Part shown: one piece after another, positions 12,284 to 24,554 of the stretch | Layout: each line of letters opens with the position of its first letter | Position numbering within the stretch: position 1 is the first letter of the stretch | From: Symmetrospora coprosmae | Lineage: Eukaryota > Basidiomycota > Cystobasidiomycetes > Symmetrosporaceae | DNA length: 64,000 bases | Assembly: GCA_008802785.1 (NCBI GenBank) | Contig: VUYT01000012.1 | Span: 186,001 to 250,000 of the forward strand | Direction of reading: 5' to 3' | Notes under the pieces: generated by a model | Database searches by the model: none | The model's input: only the letters and a program-made list of their open reading frames with translations | Told to the model about the DNA's origin: nothing | Program-made: the position numbers and the translations under genes

Positions 12284-15200
12284 ATGGTCATGTACCAGAC
12301 GAGCAAGGCCGCCCTGGCAAAGGACTTCGACCTTGGTGCGGCACACACAGCTTGCGGGACTCGCGTGGCAGGACAGGTGCTGCGATACTGACATTCTAAT
12401 GTCTATCCGCACCTCCCATCGCACAGACAACAGCCAGGAGACGGCCTTTGCGGACTTCTTCAGAAAGCTGCCGGCCGTGCGTGGATGGTGGACGTCAACG
12501 GTGGGGACAGCCGGCAGCAGAGGCGCTGACGTATGGCCGCTTCCGCATTCGTAGAGGATCCCTGGTACTATCCGGCTGTTCGAGCGGAAGGAGTACTATT
12601 CTGCACACGGCGAGGACGCCCTCTACGGTGCGGTCTCCGCCTCCTCCCTGCATCCCTCGACGCGGACATCCTGCTAACGGAAAAGCATGCACACAGTGGC
12701 CGAGCACGTCTACCACACCAAGACTGTCCTACGCTACTTCAAATCGCACCAGAGCAAAGCATCCTCCTCCTCGTCGTCCAGTGCCAACGACGGCCTGCTC
12801 GCGTCATGTACGCTCTCGAAGGCAGTGGCAATCCACTTCCTCCGGGACGCGCTGACGGCAAAGCAGCTGCGCGTCGAGATATGGGCGCAATCGACAAAAT
12901 CATCCTCGAAAGGCAGCTGGGAGATCGAGCGCGCCGCGTCGCCAGGCAACCTCGAGGGCGTCGAGGACCTCCTCTTCGCCAACACCGACATCCTCGAGAC
13001 GCCGACGTGCATGGCCATACTCTTTAAGATCAAAGACGGCATCAAGACTGTCGGCCTCGCGTATGCCGACTCGGTCGAGCGCAAAATCGGGATCAGCGAG
13101 TTTGTCGAGACGGACATCTTCTCGAATACAGAGGTGGGTCCACAATCCGGCAGAGAAGCATGTGCCCTATACAGCTGACACATTTCCCGCGGTACTATCT
13201 CCACCTAAACAGTCACTGCTGATCCAGCTCGGCGTCAAGGAGATCATCTACCCCACCGACGAGAAGGCGATGGAAGCAGAAGGAGCGAAATTGCGCAAGC
13301 TCATCGATAGAAGCAATATTCCCGCTACGGAGAGACGGCGATGTGAGCTTCCAGCCCATTGACAACCGCCGAACAAGCGTCTCGCTCTTGTCCTAACAAC
13401 GCTTCTCCACTGCACAGCCGAATTCAACACAAAGAACATCGAGCAAGACCTAGCTGGCCTGCTGAAAGGCAGCGCTGAGGTCTCTGCACTTCGTGAGCCG
13501 GGTCACCCGGTACCGTAGTTCCACCTGGGCTCACCTTTTTTCTCGGTGTGCCCACAGCCGAGTCTGAAAGGAAGCTGGGCATGGCAGCCTGCGCCGCTCT
13601 GATCTCCTACCTCGACCTCCTCGGCAGCGACGCGCACCGCGGTTCATACACGCTCAAGTCTCACGATCTCTCGCACTTCATGAAGCTCGACGCGTCCGCA
13701 GTGCGCGCACTCACGCTCATGCCCGATGCCAACGCGCCAGGCGCGGCGGGCGCCCTGCCGACCGTGGGAGGGTCCAACATGCTCGTTGGCAGGGCGAGCA
13801 AAGACTCGGCGGCCAGCCTGTTTGGGCTGCTGAACAAGTGCAAGACGGGCCAGGGGACGAGACTGCTCGCTATGTGGCTTAAGCAGCCCCTCATCAACCT
13901 GCATCAGATTGGTTCGTCTTGCGTTGTCTCCTTCTTTCTGCGAGTCTCGCACTGACGCTGGCTTGGAAACCTTGCAGAGAACAGGCAGCAATTGGTGGAG
14001 GCATTCGCGGAGAACACAACGATGCGAAGCACGCTCAGGGTGAGGCAGCCTGCCGCACGGCCGCCAGTCTCAGGGCCCTTTCCTGACGTCTCTACTTGCA
14101 GGACGACGCATTGAAGCTCATGCCCGATCTGCAACGGCTCTCCAAGCGCTTCACGTCCGGACGAGCAACGCTCGAGGACGTTGTCCGTGCCTACCAAGCC
14201 GTCTCCCGGCTACCAATCATTGTCGACATCCTGATGCACATCGGGAGGAAGAAGCGTGGAGACGAGTTCGAGGTCGAGGATGAGCATGTGGCTACATTGC
14301 TAGATGAAGCCTACATCGGACAACTTGGCGTAAGTGCTCCTTCGTCGCGTGTGTCGAAACGCAGGCTGACGTGTGCGTGATTGCGCAGGACGATATCGAG
14401 ACATTGAGCAAGCTCGTCGAACTCGTGGAAACTACCATCGACCTGGACCAGCTAGACTCGCACAGGACCGTCATCAAACCGGATTTCGACGAGGAGCTGC
14501 AGAAGATTGCAAAGAAGCTCAACAAGACTCGCGACAGTATCAATGGCATGAACGATGAGGTGGCGGAGGACCTGGGGATGCAGCCAAAGAAGGGAAAGAG
14601 CCCGCTCAATTTCGAGAACCACCAGGTCTACGGGCACTGCTTCAGGCTTACGCGCAAGGTTAGCTGCCTCGAGCAGTATCCGTTACCCGTGTGCAGTCTT
14701 CAATGCTGACTCATACCTTTTGCTACCCTGGCAGGAAGCAGGCATTCTCAAGAGCAAGAAGGGATACATCGAGCTGGCGAACCGGACCAACGGCTGCTTC
14801 TTCACGACGCGCAAGCTCAAGGAGCTGAACGCCGAGTATGCCTCGCATCAGGAGGCGTACGACAGAAAGCAAAGCATGTTGGCCAAGGAGGTCACCGCCA
14901 TTGCAGCCTCGTACGCCCCAACCCTTGAGACGCTCAATATACTCATTGCGCATCTGGACGTCATTACCAGGTGAGGCTCCGGTCAGACAGCTCCGTTCTT
15001 CCACGCTCGCTTACGTTTTGCTGTCATGCAGCTTCGCCCATGTCGCCTGCAATGCGCCCATCGCGTACGTCAAGCCGAAAGTGGTGGCCAAGGGCGAGGG
15101 GGATCTGATCCTGCGCGAGTCAAGGCACCCCTGCCTCGAGACTTTGCCGGACATCAACTTCATCCCGAACGACGTCGAGATGAAGCGCGGCTCGTCCGAG

Positions 15201-16455
15201 TTCCAGATCATCACCGGTGCCAACACGGGCGGAAAGTCGGTCTACCTGCGACAGGTGAGTCTCGGCAAGCGGGCCGCGTGTAGTGAATGGGCATGTCGCT
15301 GATGCCTGGTGTGCGTGTCAGATCGGCTGCTTGGCACTCATGGCACAGGTCGGCTCATTCGTCCCCGCAGCCGAAGCGCAGCTGCCTATCTTCGACTGCA
15401 TCCTTGCCCGAGTCGGCGCCGGTGACAGCCAGCTAAAGGGGATCTCAACGTTCATGGCGGAGATGCTGGAGACAGCCACAATCCTCAAGGTGCGCAGCCA
15501 CTGCTATTGATTCTAATCTCTGCGGAAGCCGATGCTCGTATATCTTTGCAGTCTGCCACCAAAGACTCGCTCATCATTATCGATGAACTAGGGAGAGGTA
15601 CCTCTACATATGACGGTGCGTGGACGAAGCATCTCCGTAATGCGGTCAACCCCCTCACCTGAAGCATGTCTCGTTACAGGATTCGGGCTAGCATGGGCAA
15701 TCTCGGAACACATCGCTTCCGAGATCCGTTGTTTTGCGCTCTTTGCTACGCAGTGCGTATCGGCTAGCTTCGACCTTCAACGAAGCTTGTAAGCTGACGC
15801 TGACGCACGGTCTAACTGGTTGGCGCGCGCAGCTTCCATGATCTGACGACACTGTCGGAGCAGATCCCAACCGTCCAGAATTTGCATGTTATGGCGCACG
15901 TTGAGGGGAAGTCGGACTCTATCACGGGGAGAGATATCGTCATGCTGTACAAGGTGCAGCCAGGCATCTCGGACCAGAGCTTCGGTATCCACGTTGCAGA
16001 GCTGGCGAAGTTCCCGGAGGAGGTGAGCGGGCTCTGTCTTCTAGCCGACCTCGACAATGCTGACCAGCGCGCTTGCTGACATGCGGCACTATTAGGTCGT
16101 ACGACTGGCCAAGAGAAAGGCAGACGAGTTGGAAGACACGTATGCGGACGCAGAGAGCGCGGCGAATGGCGCACAGAGGACCAAGTGCACGCCCGAGGAG
16201 ACGGCCGAGGGCACGGCACTTGTCGAGGAGATTCTGAAGAGGTGGCAGCTAAGGGCAGACGAGGAGCTGGACTCGGCTCCCCCGTCGGCGACGCAGGACT
16301 CGACTGCAGGCGGTGACGGCGAGGGAGACGTCACACCTGCACAGGCGGAGAGAGCGAAGCAGGAGCTCGAGCTGCTCAAGGAGGTCATGCTGGAGTTCAA
16401 GCCAAGGCTCGAGGCGAGCCCATGGGCCACCACGGTCCTTCTCGAGACGTACTGA
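12284..16455 (+). CDS. MSH2: DNA mismatch repair protein Msh2
   Basis: The common subunit of MutS-alpha and MutS-beta, nuclear, recognising mismatches and loops. Seventeen exons: 12284-12335, 12427-12476, 12555-12627, 12697-13133, 13213-13342, 13418-13492, 13558-13911, 13978-14039, 14102-14329, 14389-14658, 14735-14970, 15032-15254, 15322-15489, 15552-15615, 15680-15752, 15833-16022, 16096-16455. The spliced frame is exactly 1014 residues, slightly longer than usual. The start [17 protein letters not shown] joins [16 protein letters not shown]. Landmarks: [52 protein letters not shown] (signature) and [20 protein letters not shown] (Walker B, D-loop). The Walker A reads [15 protein letters not shown] where MutS proteins almost always have TGPNMGGKST; the GxxxxGKS core is kept. 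The acidic, Glu-rich C-terminus is typical of the family's Msh3/Msh6 interaction end. Confidence 0.97.
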
Positions 16456-16662
16456 AGGAGTGAGGCCGGAGAATAGCACGGAGTCCCGAGAAACGAGCTT
16501 TACCCGAAGTTGTTGTGCCAATAAGCCAAGAGCAGCCAATGACAGTCTGCCCGATTGAACGCAGCTAGACAAGCGCAGCAGTCAATGAATCGCAACAGAG
16601 TGCAGTAAATCGCATTGCAGTATGGCAGGTATTTGTCCTATGCTACAGAAGTGACTCGACGA

Positions 16663-18225
16663 CTACTGCATGACGATCACCAACGCCTGACCGAGTCTTG
16701 GAAGTTCGTCCTTGCTGATCCAGGCCGCAAGCGGAGTCAGCCCGCTCTCGTACTGCGACGTGCGAAAGCGTGTTAGACAGGGTGCGCGGTAACTGCAAAG
16801 TTCGCTGCAGGATCGCTCACACTCGCAGACTTGACCAACAGCAGCAATCCATCGATCTCGTACTCCATGCTGACGGTCTGGGCAACGGTGTTCCTGCTGC
16901 TCATCTGCTGTTTCCGCGATGCCCGCTGCTCGCCTTGAGTTTCCGCAGCGGGTGGCACCAAAGCCAGGAAGGATATTGTTGCTGTTGCGTGCGCGCATGT
17001 GGGCTGCACGACGTCGTTGACGAGGCTATGTGGATTCAGGGGAGCAGGTGAACAAGGTACTGGCAGGACGATGAGCTGAGCGGGCTTGTGTCCGTGGCTG
17101 CCCTTCCTCGATGTGCCCGATGCCGTGGGCGCGGAGTCGCCATTCTCGCGGAGTGCTTCCTGCGCAGGAGGTGCAGGCTGCGACAGGATCTGCGGGCCGA
17201 GCTCGGAGAGCTTGCTGTCTCGCCAGAACATGCGGAACTCGGCTTCGCTCTCGCTGATGCTCTGCGATTTCCACCGCAAGAGGTCGAGCACGAAGAGGGC
17301 GGCATGCGCTTCCGAGTAGATGCAGTCGAGCACGCAGTCCGGTGGGAGGGACGGGACCAGATGTCGAGCGAGGGGGCGGCCAGTCTGTCGAGCGAGAAGG
17401 AGAGTATTTGTCACTGAGGACGGAGGAGGTCAGATTATGAAAGCGGTGCGAGGCAAATGCATAGCTTAGGGCAGGGTAGACCCACTTCTGCCGCGCGAAC
17501 TCATGCGCATGCTGGAAAAGGTGACCGCCAGGCAGCGCTTGCCCTTTGGGACGGGTCCAAGAGCGAGCCAGTCGCTGAAGAGGTCCGCAGGGAGTCCTCC
17601 CGTCTCATCAGACAAGTCCAGGGCCTCGCCTTGCATGAGCTTGTCTGCGTAGGACCGCCACTGAGTACGAGGGGAAAGCCGAAGCGAATGCAATTGGAGG
17701 GGCAGAGCATGTCAGATCTGAACGTGGACGACAGTAGACATCGTGTTGGAAGCTGGAACTCACCTTCTTCTTGATGCGTTTTGGGAGGCTGCCGTGAGCT
17801 TCGGACTGCGGTGCGAAGGCGGCCTGGTTGACGGAAGTAGGCTCGGCCAGCATGCTGCTTTCGTCTGCATGCGAGGCAGGGTTGCCGCCATTCGCCAAAA
17901 CCTCGAGCGTGCTGTCCTTGCCGTGTGTGAGATCCCCTTCATCGTCCTCAGAGTCGCTGAGCGCGTCCGCCACCTGCTCCCAGCCGTCTCTTCCAAAGCT
18001 GAATGCCTGCCGCCGTTGCTGTGGGAGAGCGTGAAGCGTAGCCCAGAGAGCGTGTCAGTGCCAGACTCCTCCAGTCATACGAGGTCCCGCAGGCAGATGT
18101 CGCACCTCGCGCTGCCGCGTCAGGGCATCCTGACGTCGCTTCTCCTGCGACTCGGCGCGCGCGCCCTTGCTGCCCAGAGGAGCGCGGAATTCCCTGAACT
18201 GCGAGATCCTCGAGCTGGCGTCCAT
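16663..18225 (-). CDS. Snurportin-1-like m3G-cap import adaptor
   Basis: Carries trimethylguanosine-capped U snRNPs into the nucleus with importin beta. ATG at 18225. The first exon, MDASSRISQFREF...EKRRQDALTRQRE, is a short basic importin-beta-binding-like segment. The next (QRRQAFSFGRDGWEQVADAL) leads to an acidic stretch SDSEDDEGD and a basic KRIKKK. The cap-binding fold follows: WRSYADKLMQGEAL, LFSDWLALGPVPKGKRCLAVTF, SNTLLLARQTGRPLARHL, PDCVLDCIYSEAHAALFVLDLLRWKSQ (split here for length only), and MEYEIDGLLLLVKSA joined to YESGLTPLAAWI at the end. These match snurportin in order, including the FEVDGLLFYHK / TPLVGWL region. At least five introns. Starts 172 bp from, and divergent to, LSM6. 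Confidence 0.88.
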
Positions 18226-18397
18226 TGCTGCATTGTCTGACCCGTGCTGTTGCTGCTGTCGCTGCCAGTCGTCCTATTGCATGCTCGTCGCGGTGGGACG
18301 GAGCGTGTCGGGCTCGTGACTTGGGGACGGCAGGGCAGCCCGTCTTCTCTTCTGCAGGTCGCCTTCCGGACGAGAACACGACTTCGTCACAGACGAG
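18226..18397. promoter_or_regulatory. Bidirectional promoter, snurportin / LSM6
   Basis: Only 172 bp separate the two start codons, so the promoters must overlap. Both genes act in small nuclear RNP biogenesis. No specific factor site can be named from sequence alone. Confidence 0.6.
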
Positions 18398-18942
18398 ATG
18401 GCAGACGCACAGCCAACAACTACAACGGGATCACCGTCAGACTTCCTCAGGAACGTCGTCGGCCAGAAAGTTTCGGTCAAGCTCAATTCGGGCGTCTCCT
18501 ACCAGGGTCAGTCGGCCTTGTCGCACCCAGCTCCGTACGATGTACGCGCTTGACGCGGGACGCAGAGCGGCAGGCACGCATGGCGTCGTTATATCGCTAG
18601 CTGACCTTGCTCGCGTTTCGATATCCTCCTCTGCCTCGTATCTTTCCCCCTCTATCGCACCACAGGCATCCTCTCGTGCCTGGATGGATACATGAACGCA
18701 GCGCTCGAGAACTGCGTCGAGGTTGTCAACGGCAAGGAGCTGCGGAATTACGGGGATACTTTCCTGCGGGGGAACAACAGTGCGTATTTGCGCTTGACTA
18801 CTGCCCGAGACGCTTAGCCACGACTCGTGGACTTGCGGGCGGCGCGAAAGTGCTTCTAATCCTTCCTATCTGTGGACTGACGCTTCGCTTCTGCACTCCA
18901 ACCCTTTGTTCCTCCGTAGTCCTCTACATCACAAAAGCGTAA
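18398..18942 (+). CDS. LSM6: U6 snRNA-associated Sm-like protein LSm6
   Basis: Three exons (18398-18506, 18666-18779, 18920-18942) give 81 residues, the usual LSm6 size. MADAQPTTTTGSPSDFL leads to Sm1 (VVGQKVSVKLNSGVSYQGIL, SCLDGYMNAALENCVEV) and Sm2 (GDTFLRGNNILYITKA). RGNN followed by LYI is the RNA-contacting Sm2 signature of LSm6. Works in the LSm2-8 ring on the 3' end of U6 in the nucleus and in LSm1-7 in mRNA decay in the cytoplasm. Only the Ile codon at the last junction (A|TC) depends on the precise splice; the acceptor GTAG is preceded by a good pyrimidine run. Confidence 0.95.
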
Positions 18943-20520
18943 TGTGTCTGTACGCGAACTTATCTGAATCTTTGTACGAGGGTCCCGCAACAGCAATGAA
19001 AGAGCCGGCCGCGCCGCTCTAGCAGACAGAAGCCTCCTTGCACAGAGCTACTCACCCCTGTACTTGTGTGCAAGTCTCACGCACTGCGCTCTCGTGCCGC
19101 ACGCCTTCCGTGCAGGCCAAGGGATGTACTGCCGAACGTTGGCTTGCCCTGGCCGTACGACCAGACTCTCCAACAGACTGACGCGATTCATGAACTTCCA
19201 GATGCCCTTGTACACGTACACAATGAAGCATCACGGATTGCCTGACTGAGAACAGTCTGACAGCCTTCACGGATCTCGCGGTCGTCGGGGAGGGTGCTCG
19301 TGGCCAGCGAGCTAATCATGCGGGTCACGACGCCCCCGCAACTGAACTGACATGCAGGTGAAAGGATGCAAAAGGCAGTGGAAGAGGGGGAGAAGGTCCT
19401 AAGCGGTGTAGAACCCCATCTGCGCGCGTCCGGAAATCAACGACGATGGGGTCCAGCCCACTTTGGCGCATGTGGCAGGAGAAGCCAGAAAAAGTCTCGA
19501 CTACAGCTCCATGGCCGTCTTTAAGCAGTCCCGGTCACTGCGTGCCGAAGGGATGACCTACGTCTACGCGGATACCGCGAACGGACTCAGGCGCTTCTTG
19601 CCCGCCCTGGCGGTGGTATCCGACCCATATCAGAAGGCTGAAACGGGCGTCATCCTGGCGGTCCTGCCAGTCTGGCACCAGTCCGACTATCGAAAACAGC
19701 TGGACCTGCGTGCACGTACACGGTACGGTGCATCCCTTCGCAAACCATCTATCTGAGCTCGTACTTAATCTTGAGCGTTCCGGGGCATGCTGCCAGACGC
19801 TCGCGTGGTTTGCGTTTGCCACTGAAGCGATTAGGTGAGCCGTGTAGAGTGGCGGCCGACGTGCTCCGAAGTGGCAAATCGGACTTCAGCCGAGCTCGAG
19901 ATGCACCTTTGGGCCTTCAGCATCGCGGTCGGAATAGAGAGTCTGGACAGATGTCTCTCTGAATATCTAGCGGGGGTTATGGCTCTCGTTCTATGCTTGC
20001 GGTCCTTCTTGCGGTCCCGAATGAATCTGTTCGAGCTGGAACTTGAAGGCCTGTCTCCACTTTACCCGCTGGGCAGCCTTGACAAATGCGAGATCCGCCA
20101 ATATCGCGTACGTAAGAAGACACAACTGCACAGCAAGTTTGTTGTGAACATTGCAGCTCGTGCGCAATCTCAAATCGATATGCGGTCCTCCTTGTCGCGG
20201 TGCCTGTTCATCGCCACAGACGTGTCTGACCGAGCTCCCGACTTTCGTTGGGGTGTCGCCACTCGCCCTCGCCCTCTCTCTGCAACGGGCCGGCGAAAAA
20301 GGCCCAGGCGCGCGCGGTGGTCTCATCGCTTTCCTCACCTCGCCGGCAGACCGTGACGGAGACAAGGAGCATCTCACATTCAGACCTCTCTTCTCTTTGC
20401 ACCACATCAAGAGTTAGACGGCAAAAGCAGAGCAATACCGTACAGCTCACCCACTCCTGTCATCGAGACACCTCCTCCCATCCCACCCTACCCCTTATCG
20501 CATCCGCCCTCAAAATCGCC
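18943..20520. other. 1.6-kb gap without a confident gene
   Basis: Most of this stretch has no recognisable feature; the last 200 bases are C/T-rich and are the OLE1 promoter and leader. On the minus strand around 19190-19345 an acceptor-like CAG is followed by an open stretch reading FSCGGVVTRMISSLATSTLP and onward to a stop at 19188. It could be an exon of a small unrecognised gene, but no start or partner exons can be joined with confidence. Confidence 0.35.
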
Positions 20521-22428
20521 ATGTCGTCGCGGGTGGCAGCATTGGCACGGCCCATGCATGCAGCAAGCGACACAGAGGCAGACTATGGCTACCCGTCACC
20601 TGCAAAGTTCAGCGACTCGGACACCGAGACTGTCCACGACTCGGGCTACGCAACGGGCGCCTCCGCTCAGCAGAAGAAGTCGTCCGGTGACGCACCGTCA
20701 TCATCCTCCGCCGCCTCGACATCTGCAGGACCAGCATCGCGAGAGCCAAAGGGCGGCAGGCACGCAGACGACGACTGGAACTACGTGCGCAGGACAATCG
20801 CAAAGGAAAAGCCGCTCCCGCCCATCACCTTGAAGACGCTGCCTCAGAACATCAACTGGGTCTCGTTCCTCGCCCTCACCGTCGTCCCCGCCCTCGCCTT
20901 CTACGGTGCAGCAACGACAAAACTTCGGTGGCAGACTGCCGTCTGGTGTGTCGTCTACTACTTCTACAGTGGGTCCCTTCCTGCTGGCCTCGCCTGTGCC
21001 TGCCGTTCCGCTGGCTGACGTGATGACGGAATTTTGCTGCTGCCCTCAGCTGGACTCGGTATCACCGCTGGCTACCATCGCTTGTGGGCGCACCGAGCGT
21101 ACAGCGCTGGTCTCCCTCTGCAGTATTTCCTCGCCCTCGGAGGATCCGGAGCCGTTGAGGGATCCATCCGATGGTGGTCCCGAGGCCACCGTGCTCACCA
21201 CCGGTGAGTCAGGGCTCACTGACGCAGTTACTTCGACACGGCTGACCCTGTTCGCGCCATACAGATACACCGACACCGACCTTGACCCTTACTCTGCTCA
21301 CAAAGGCTTCTGGTGGTCGCACATTGGATGGATGATTTTCAAGGGCCGGCGCGCACCGGGAGTCGCCGACGTCTCTGACCTGTCCGCCAACCCGGTCGTC
21401 CGCTGGCAGCACAGGTGGTACCTGCCCCTGATCTTCGGCATGGGCTTCATCTTCCCCACCGCCGTTGCTGGGCTCCTCTGGGGCGACTGGCGCGGAGGCT
21501 TCTTCTTCGCCGGCGCTGCCCGTCTCCTCTTCGTCCACCACTCAACCTTCTGCGTCAACTCGCTCGCGCACTGGCTAGGAGAGACGCCCTTCGATGACAA
21601 GCACACGCCTCGTGACCACTGGATCACCGCACTTGTGACCGTCGGCGAGGGCTACCACAACTTTCACCACCAGTTCCCCATGGACTACCGTGAGTCCCGC
21701 TTTATGCTTTCTCTCTCGCCAGGTCCGGATCGGTCGACTCATATCGGGTCCGTACTTTCTCACCCGCAGGCAACGCCACGCACTGGAATGGGTACGACCC
21801 GACCAAGTGGTTCATCTGGCTGTCGTACAAGATGGGACTCGCCTACAACCTCAAGACCTTCCCGCAGAACGAGATCGCCAAGGGACAGTACGCGATGCAG
21901 CTCAAGAAGGTCGAGGCCAAGGCTGCGACGGTCGTCTGGCCAAAGGACTCGAACGACCTGCCCATTCTCACTTGGGAGGAGTTCCAGGAGCAGCACAAGA
22001 ACAGCGGCAGGAAGCTCATGGTTATTGGCGGCTTCATCCACGATGTCACCGAGTTTGAGGCGGACCACCCTGGTGGTGCCTCGCTTGTCAAGTACAAGCT
22101 CGGAAAGGGTAAGTCCAGCGCGCTTGCTCGACTTTTCGCCATCAATGTCTGACACGTCTCCGCATCACCAGACGCGACGACCTCGTTCAACGGCGGGGTG
22201 TACGAACACTCGAATGCAGCGCACAACCTGCTCAGCATGCTCCGAGTTGGCGCACTGCACGGCGGCTACGAAGTCGAGGCCGAGAAGAACCGCCCCTTCC
22301 CGGGACTCACCATCTTCGACGGCCCGTCTCTCCGCGCCGAAGCGGCACAGAAGCTGCCGCGGTCCGCGAAGGCCAAGAAGCAGGCAGTCGTCTCGTCGCT
22401 GCCATCGCCTCTTACCGTTGCTGCGTAA
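20521..22428 (+). CDS. OLE1: Stearoyl-CoA delta-9 desaturase with C-terminal cytochrome b5 domain
   Basis: Introduces the delta-9 double bond into palmitoyl- and stearoyl-CoA at the ER membrane. Five exons (20521-20968, 21050-21203, 21265-21689, 21770-22108, 22172-22428) give 540 residues. The N-terminal 90 residues are a Ser-rich tail. Membrane segments begin at [19 protein letters not shown]. The three histidine boxes are HRLWAH, HRAHHRYTDTD and [23 protein letters not shown] carries a further conserved His. The fused cytochrome b5 shows [33 protein letters not shown] and the second haem His in EHSNAAHN. This fusion is the normal fungal Ole1 architecture. Both His ligands of the haem are present. 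Essential in yeast unless unsaturated fatty acids are supplied. Confidence 0.96.
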
Positions 22429-22959
22429 GCCATTCTCTAGTATCGAGATTCATTGGGCAGGACAGAATTAGTAGATCATACAGAAAAACCCTACGTAGCA
22501 GCAGCAGACACGAGCTCTCGTACTTAGAGCCTCTCGTTCCCTTCTCAAGCGGCTCTACGCCTTTTCCGACGACAACAATGTAACGTTTAGTGTGCCGTTC
22601 GCTTTAGCTTCTCCCTGCTTTTCCGAAGCAAGACCAGTTGCAAGGTCGTGCAGCTCGTCCATGCGACAGCGGTCCTCCGGCTCACCTCCGCACCAATGCT
22701 TGGAGCGGACGTCAGTATACACTGGACGTCTACTCCTACTCACCGGTCCTCGGCACACATCTCTACGCCATCTCTCGGTGTCGAATCGTCTGGCCTGCGT
22801 CTGATTTCCTTTCGACACGCGACAGCAGGCTGCGGCAAACGAACTCACGCCCCCAGCCACCCAACGACGCCAGCTCCGCGAGGCCGAACAGTGCCGAAAG
22901 TCTCGACATTATAGATATAGGCAACGCAACTCTGCCGTTGAACGTTGAAGACATCCGCA

Positions 22960-24418
22960 ATGGCGTGAGTCTGCGCCCGCAAGCTGTGTCGACGGACGCG
23001 TCTAGCTTATCGATATCAACACCCTGTAACGCAGCGCGTCCCGGGAGAAGACAAGCAAGGAGGCACTCAAACTGGCTGTCGATCGTACCTCGTTGCTATC
23101 CCTTCAGTAGCGCGGTCTGCACTCCCTCCTCACGCGGCTCGAGGCCACACCGTCCGAGATCATCAGCCGCGTCCTCGACAACCTGCCCCTCCCCAGCAGA
23201 TGCGCCCTCAAATACGCCAGAGGGAACATTGCAGAGGAAGCTTCAGCATCCGTGCATCACGGCCTGGCTATACTTCACTACGTCTCCAGAGATTTGAGCG
23301 TGCTGCCAAGTCTGTGCCTGCGGCACGGCCACTGCGTCCGCTCTCTAGACATGTGCCTTGGGCCATACCCACAGTCTATCGATCTCAATGCTATGCTCGA
23401 ACTGCTGCCGACACTGTGCAAGGTGGACCTGCATTGTGGAGGCTCGTACCCCATCCATCAACGCCTGCAGCTGTCAAGCCTGGCCTGCCAGCCCAGGTTG
23501 ACAGACCTGAATATTCAGATGTGGGATTCTGCCACTGGTGACGCTTTGGAGCCCCTCGGCACTGTGACCTGCCTGCCGCCGCTCGCCGCGAAGCGCAGAC
23601 GAAAGTCGAGCCGGGAGGAGGAAGGGCTCGTAGCGGACAGTCAGAATAAGGATACTACGTTTCCAGCGCTCACGCGTCTGTCGCTGGGATCACACGACAA
23701 GCGTCTTCACCAATGGTTCTTTGGCAGGAAAAGGAGGGCAGGAGTGGTGCGCCGAGCGCAGCTGTCACATTTCGAAATGGTGAAAGCTCTCTACAGCATC
23801 CCGACAAAAACCTTCCCGACCGCGCTCTCGAGCCTTCGCCTGATTGGTTGCCGCGGTCTCAGCTGGAATCAGGCACTGCAGATCGTGGCTTTATCGTCCA
23901 GCACTCTTACCGGGCTCTGGCTTAGCATCGGTCAAAATCCAAGCCTGCACCTACGCTTTCTCTCGCCGGTCGTTCCGTGTCCTCGCCTGCGAGTCTTACA
24001 GCTCGACACCTACCCACCAGGAATACGATACGGTGTGGAGCCGGCGTCGGAGAAGGAGTCGCACGAAACCCCTGATTGGACGAGGACAGCTGTCGGCTGT
24101 CATTCGCGCATCATCGCACCTAGCCTCGAGGTTCTCGGATTGGGTCTTATCCTCCTCGACGCAGAAACCACCGAGGAGAGCATCAGGGATCTCATCAGCA
24201 CTCGCAACTGCTCCACGCTTAAGCATGTTGTAGCTGCGAATTACGAGCCGCCCGCATTGGCTCACTTCAACCAGTCCACGGAGCAGGCCCTGATTCAACG
24301 CAATGCGACGGCATGTCAAGAAGCCCTGTTGCGGCACGGCAACCTGCGCTTACTCTGCTTAGGCGAGGACGAATGTAGGGACTTCATGCAGGACCAGATG
24401 AAGACCCTCGCTGGCTGA
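22960..24418 (+). CDS. F-box/LRR-like protein, in-frame TAG near the N-terminus
   Basis: The open frame from 23111 to 24418 reads RGLHSLLTRLEATPSEIISR and continues VLDNLPLPSRCALKYARGN, an F-box-like start, then about 390 residues with Leu-rich repeats of the fungal type (LSSLACQPRLTDLNI, TALSSLRLIGCRGLSW, PRLRVLQLDTYPP, APSLEVLGLGLILL). The best 5' model is a tiny exon ATGGC at 22960-22964, an intron 22965-23034 (GTGAGT...GCAG) and then AASREKTSKEALKLAVDRTS, which runs straight into the F-box frame except for one TAG at 23108-23110. Either this is a nonsense allele, a read error, or the true start lies elsewhere. F-box proteins are substrate adaptors of SCF ubiquitin ligases; the substrate is unknown. 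About 530 bp downstream of OLE1. Confidence 0.6.
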
Positions 24419-24554
24419 GAAGCATGAAGGAGATCAACACGTAGGCATGGAACATGGCTGCAGGTACAGGGCGGCAGGAGCAAGAGTCTCAACACGTCCA
24501 GCGTGTGGAGATTTTGGCGGAGCTCAGCAGATACTCGCTAGTCATACGGCAAGC

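Noticed and set aside
20906-22471. 521-codon open frame over OLE1 in another frame
   Set aside because: Reads through OLE1 introns; the desaturase motifs are in the spliced frame only.
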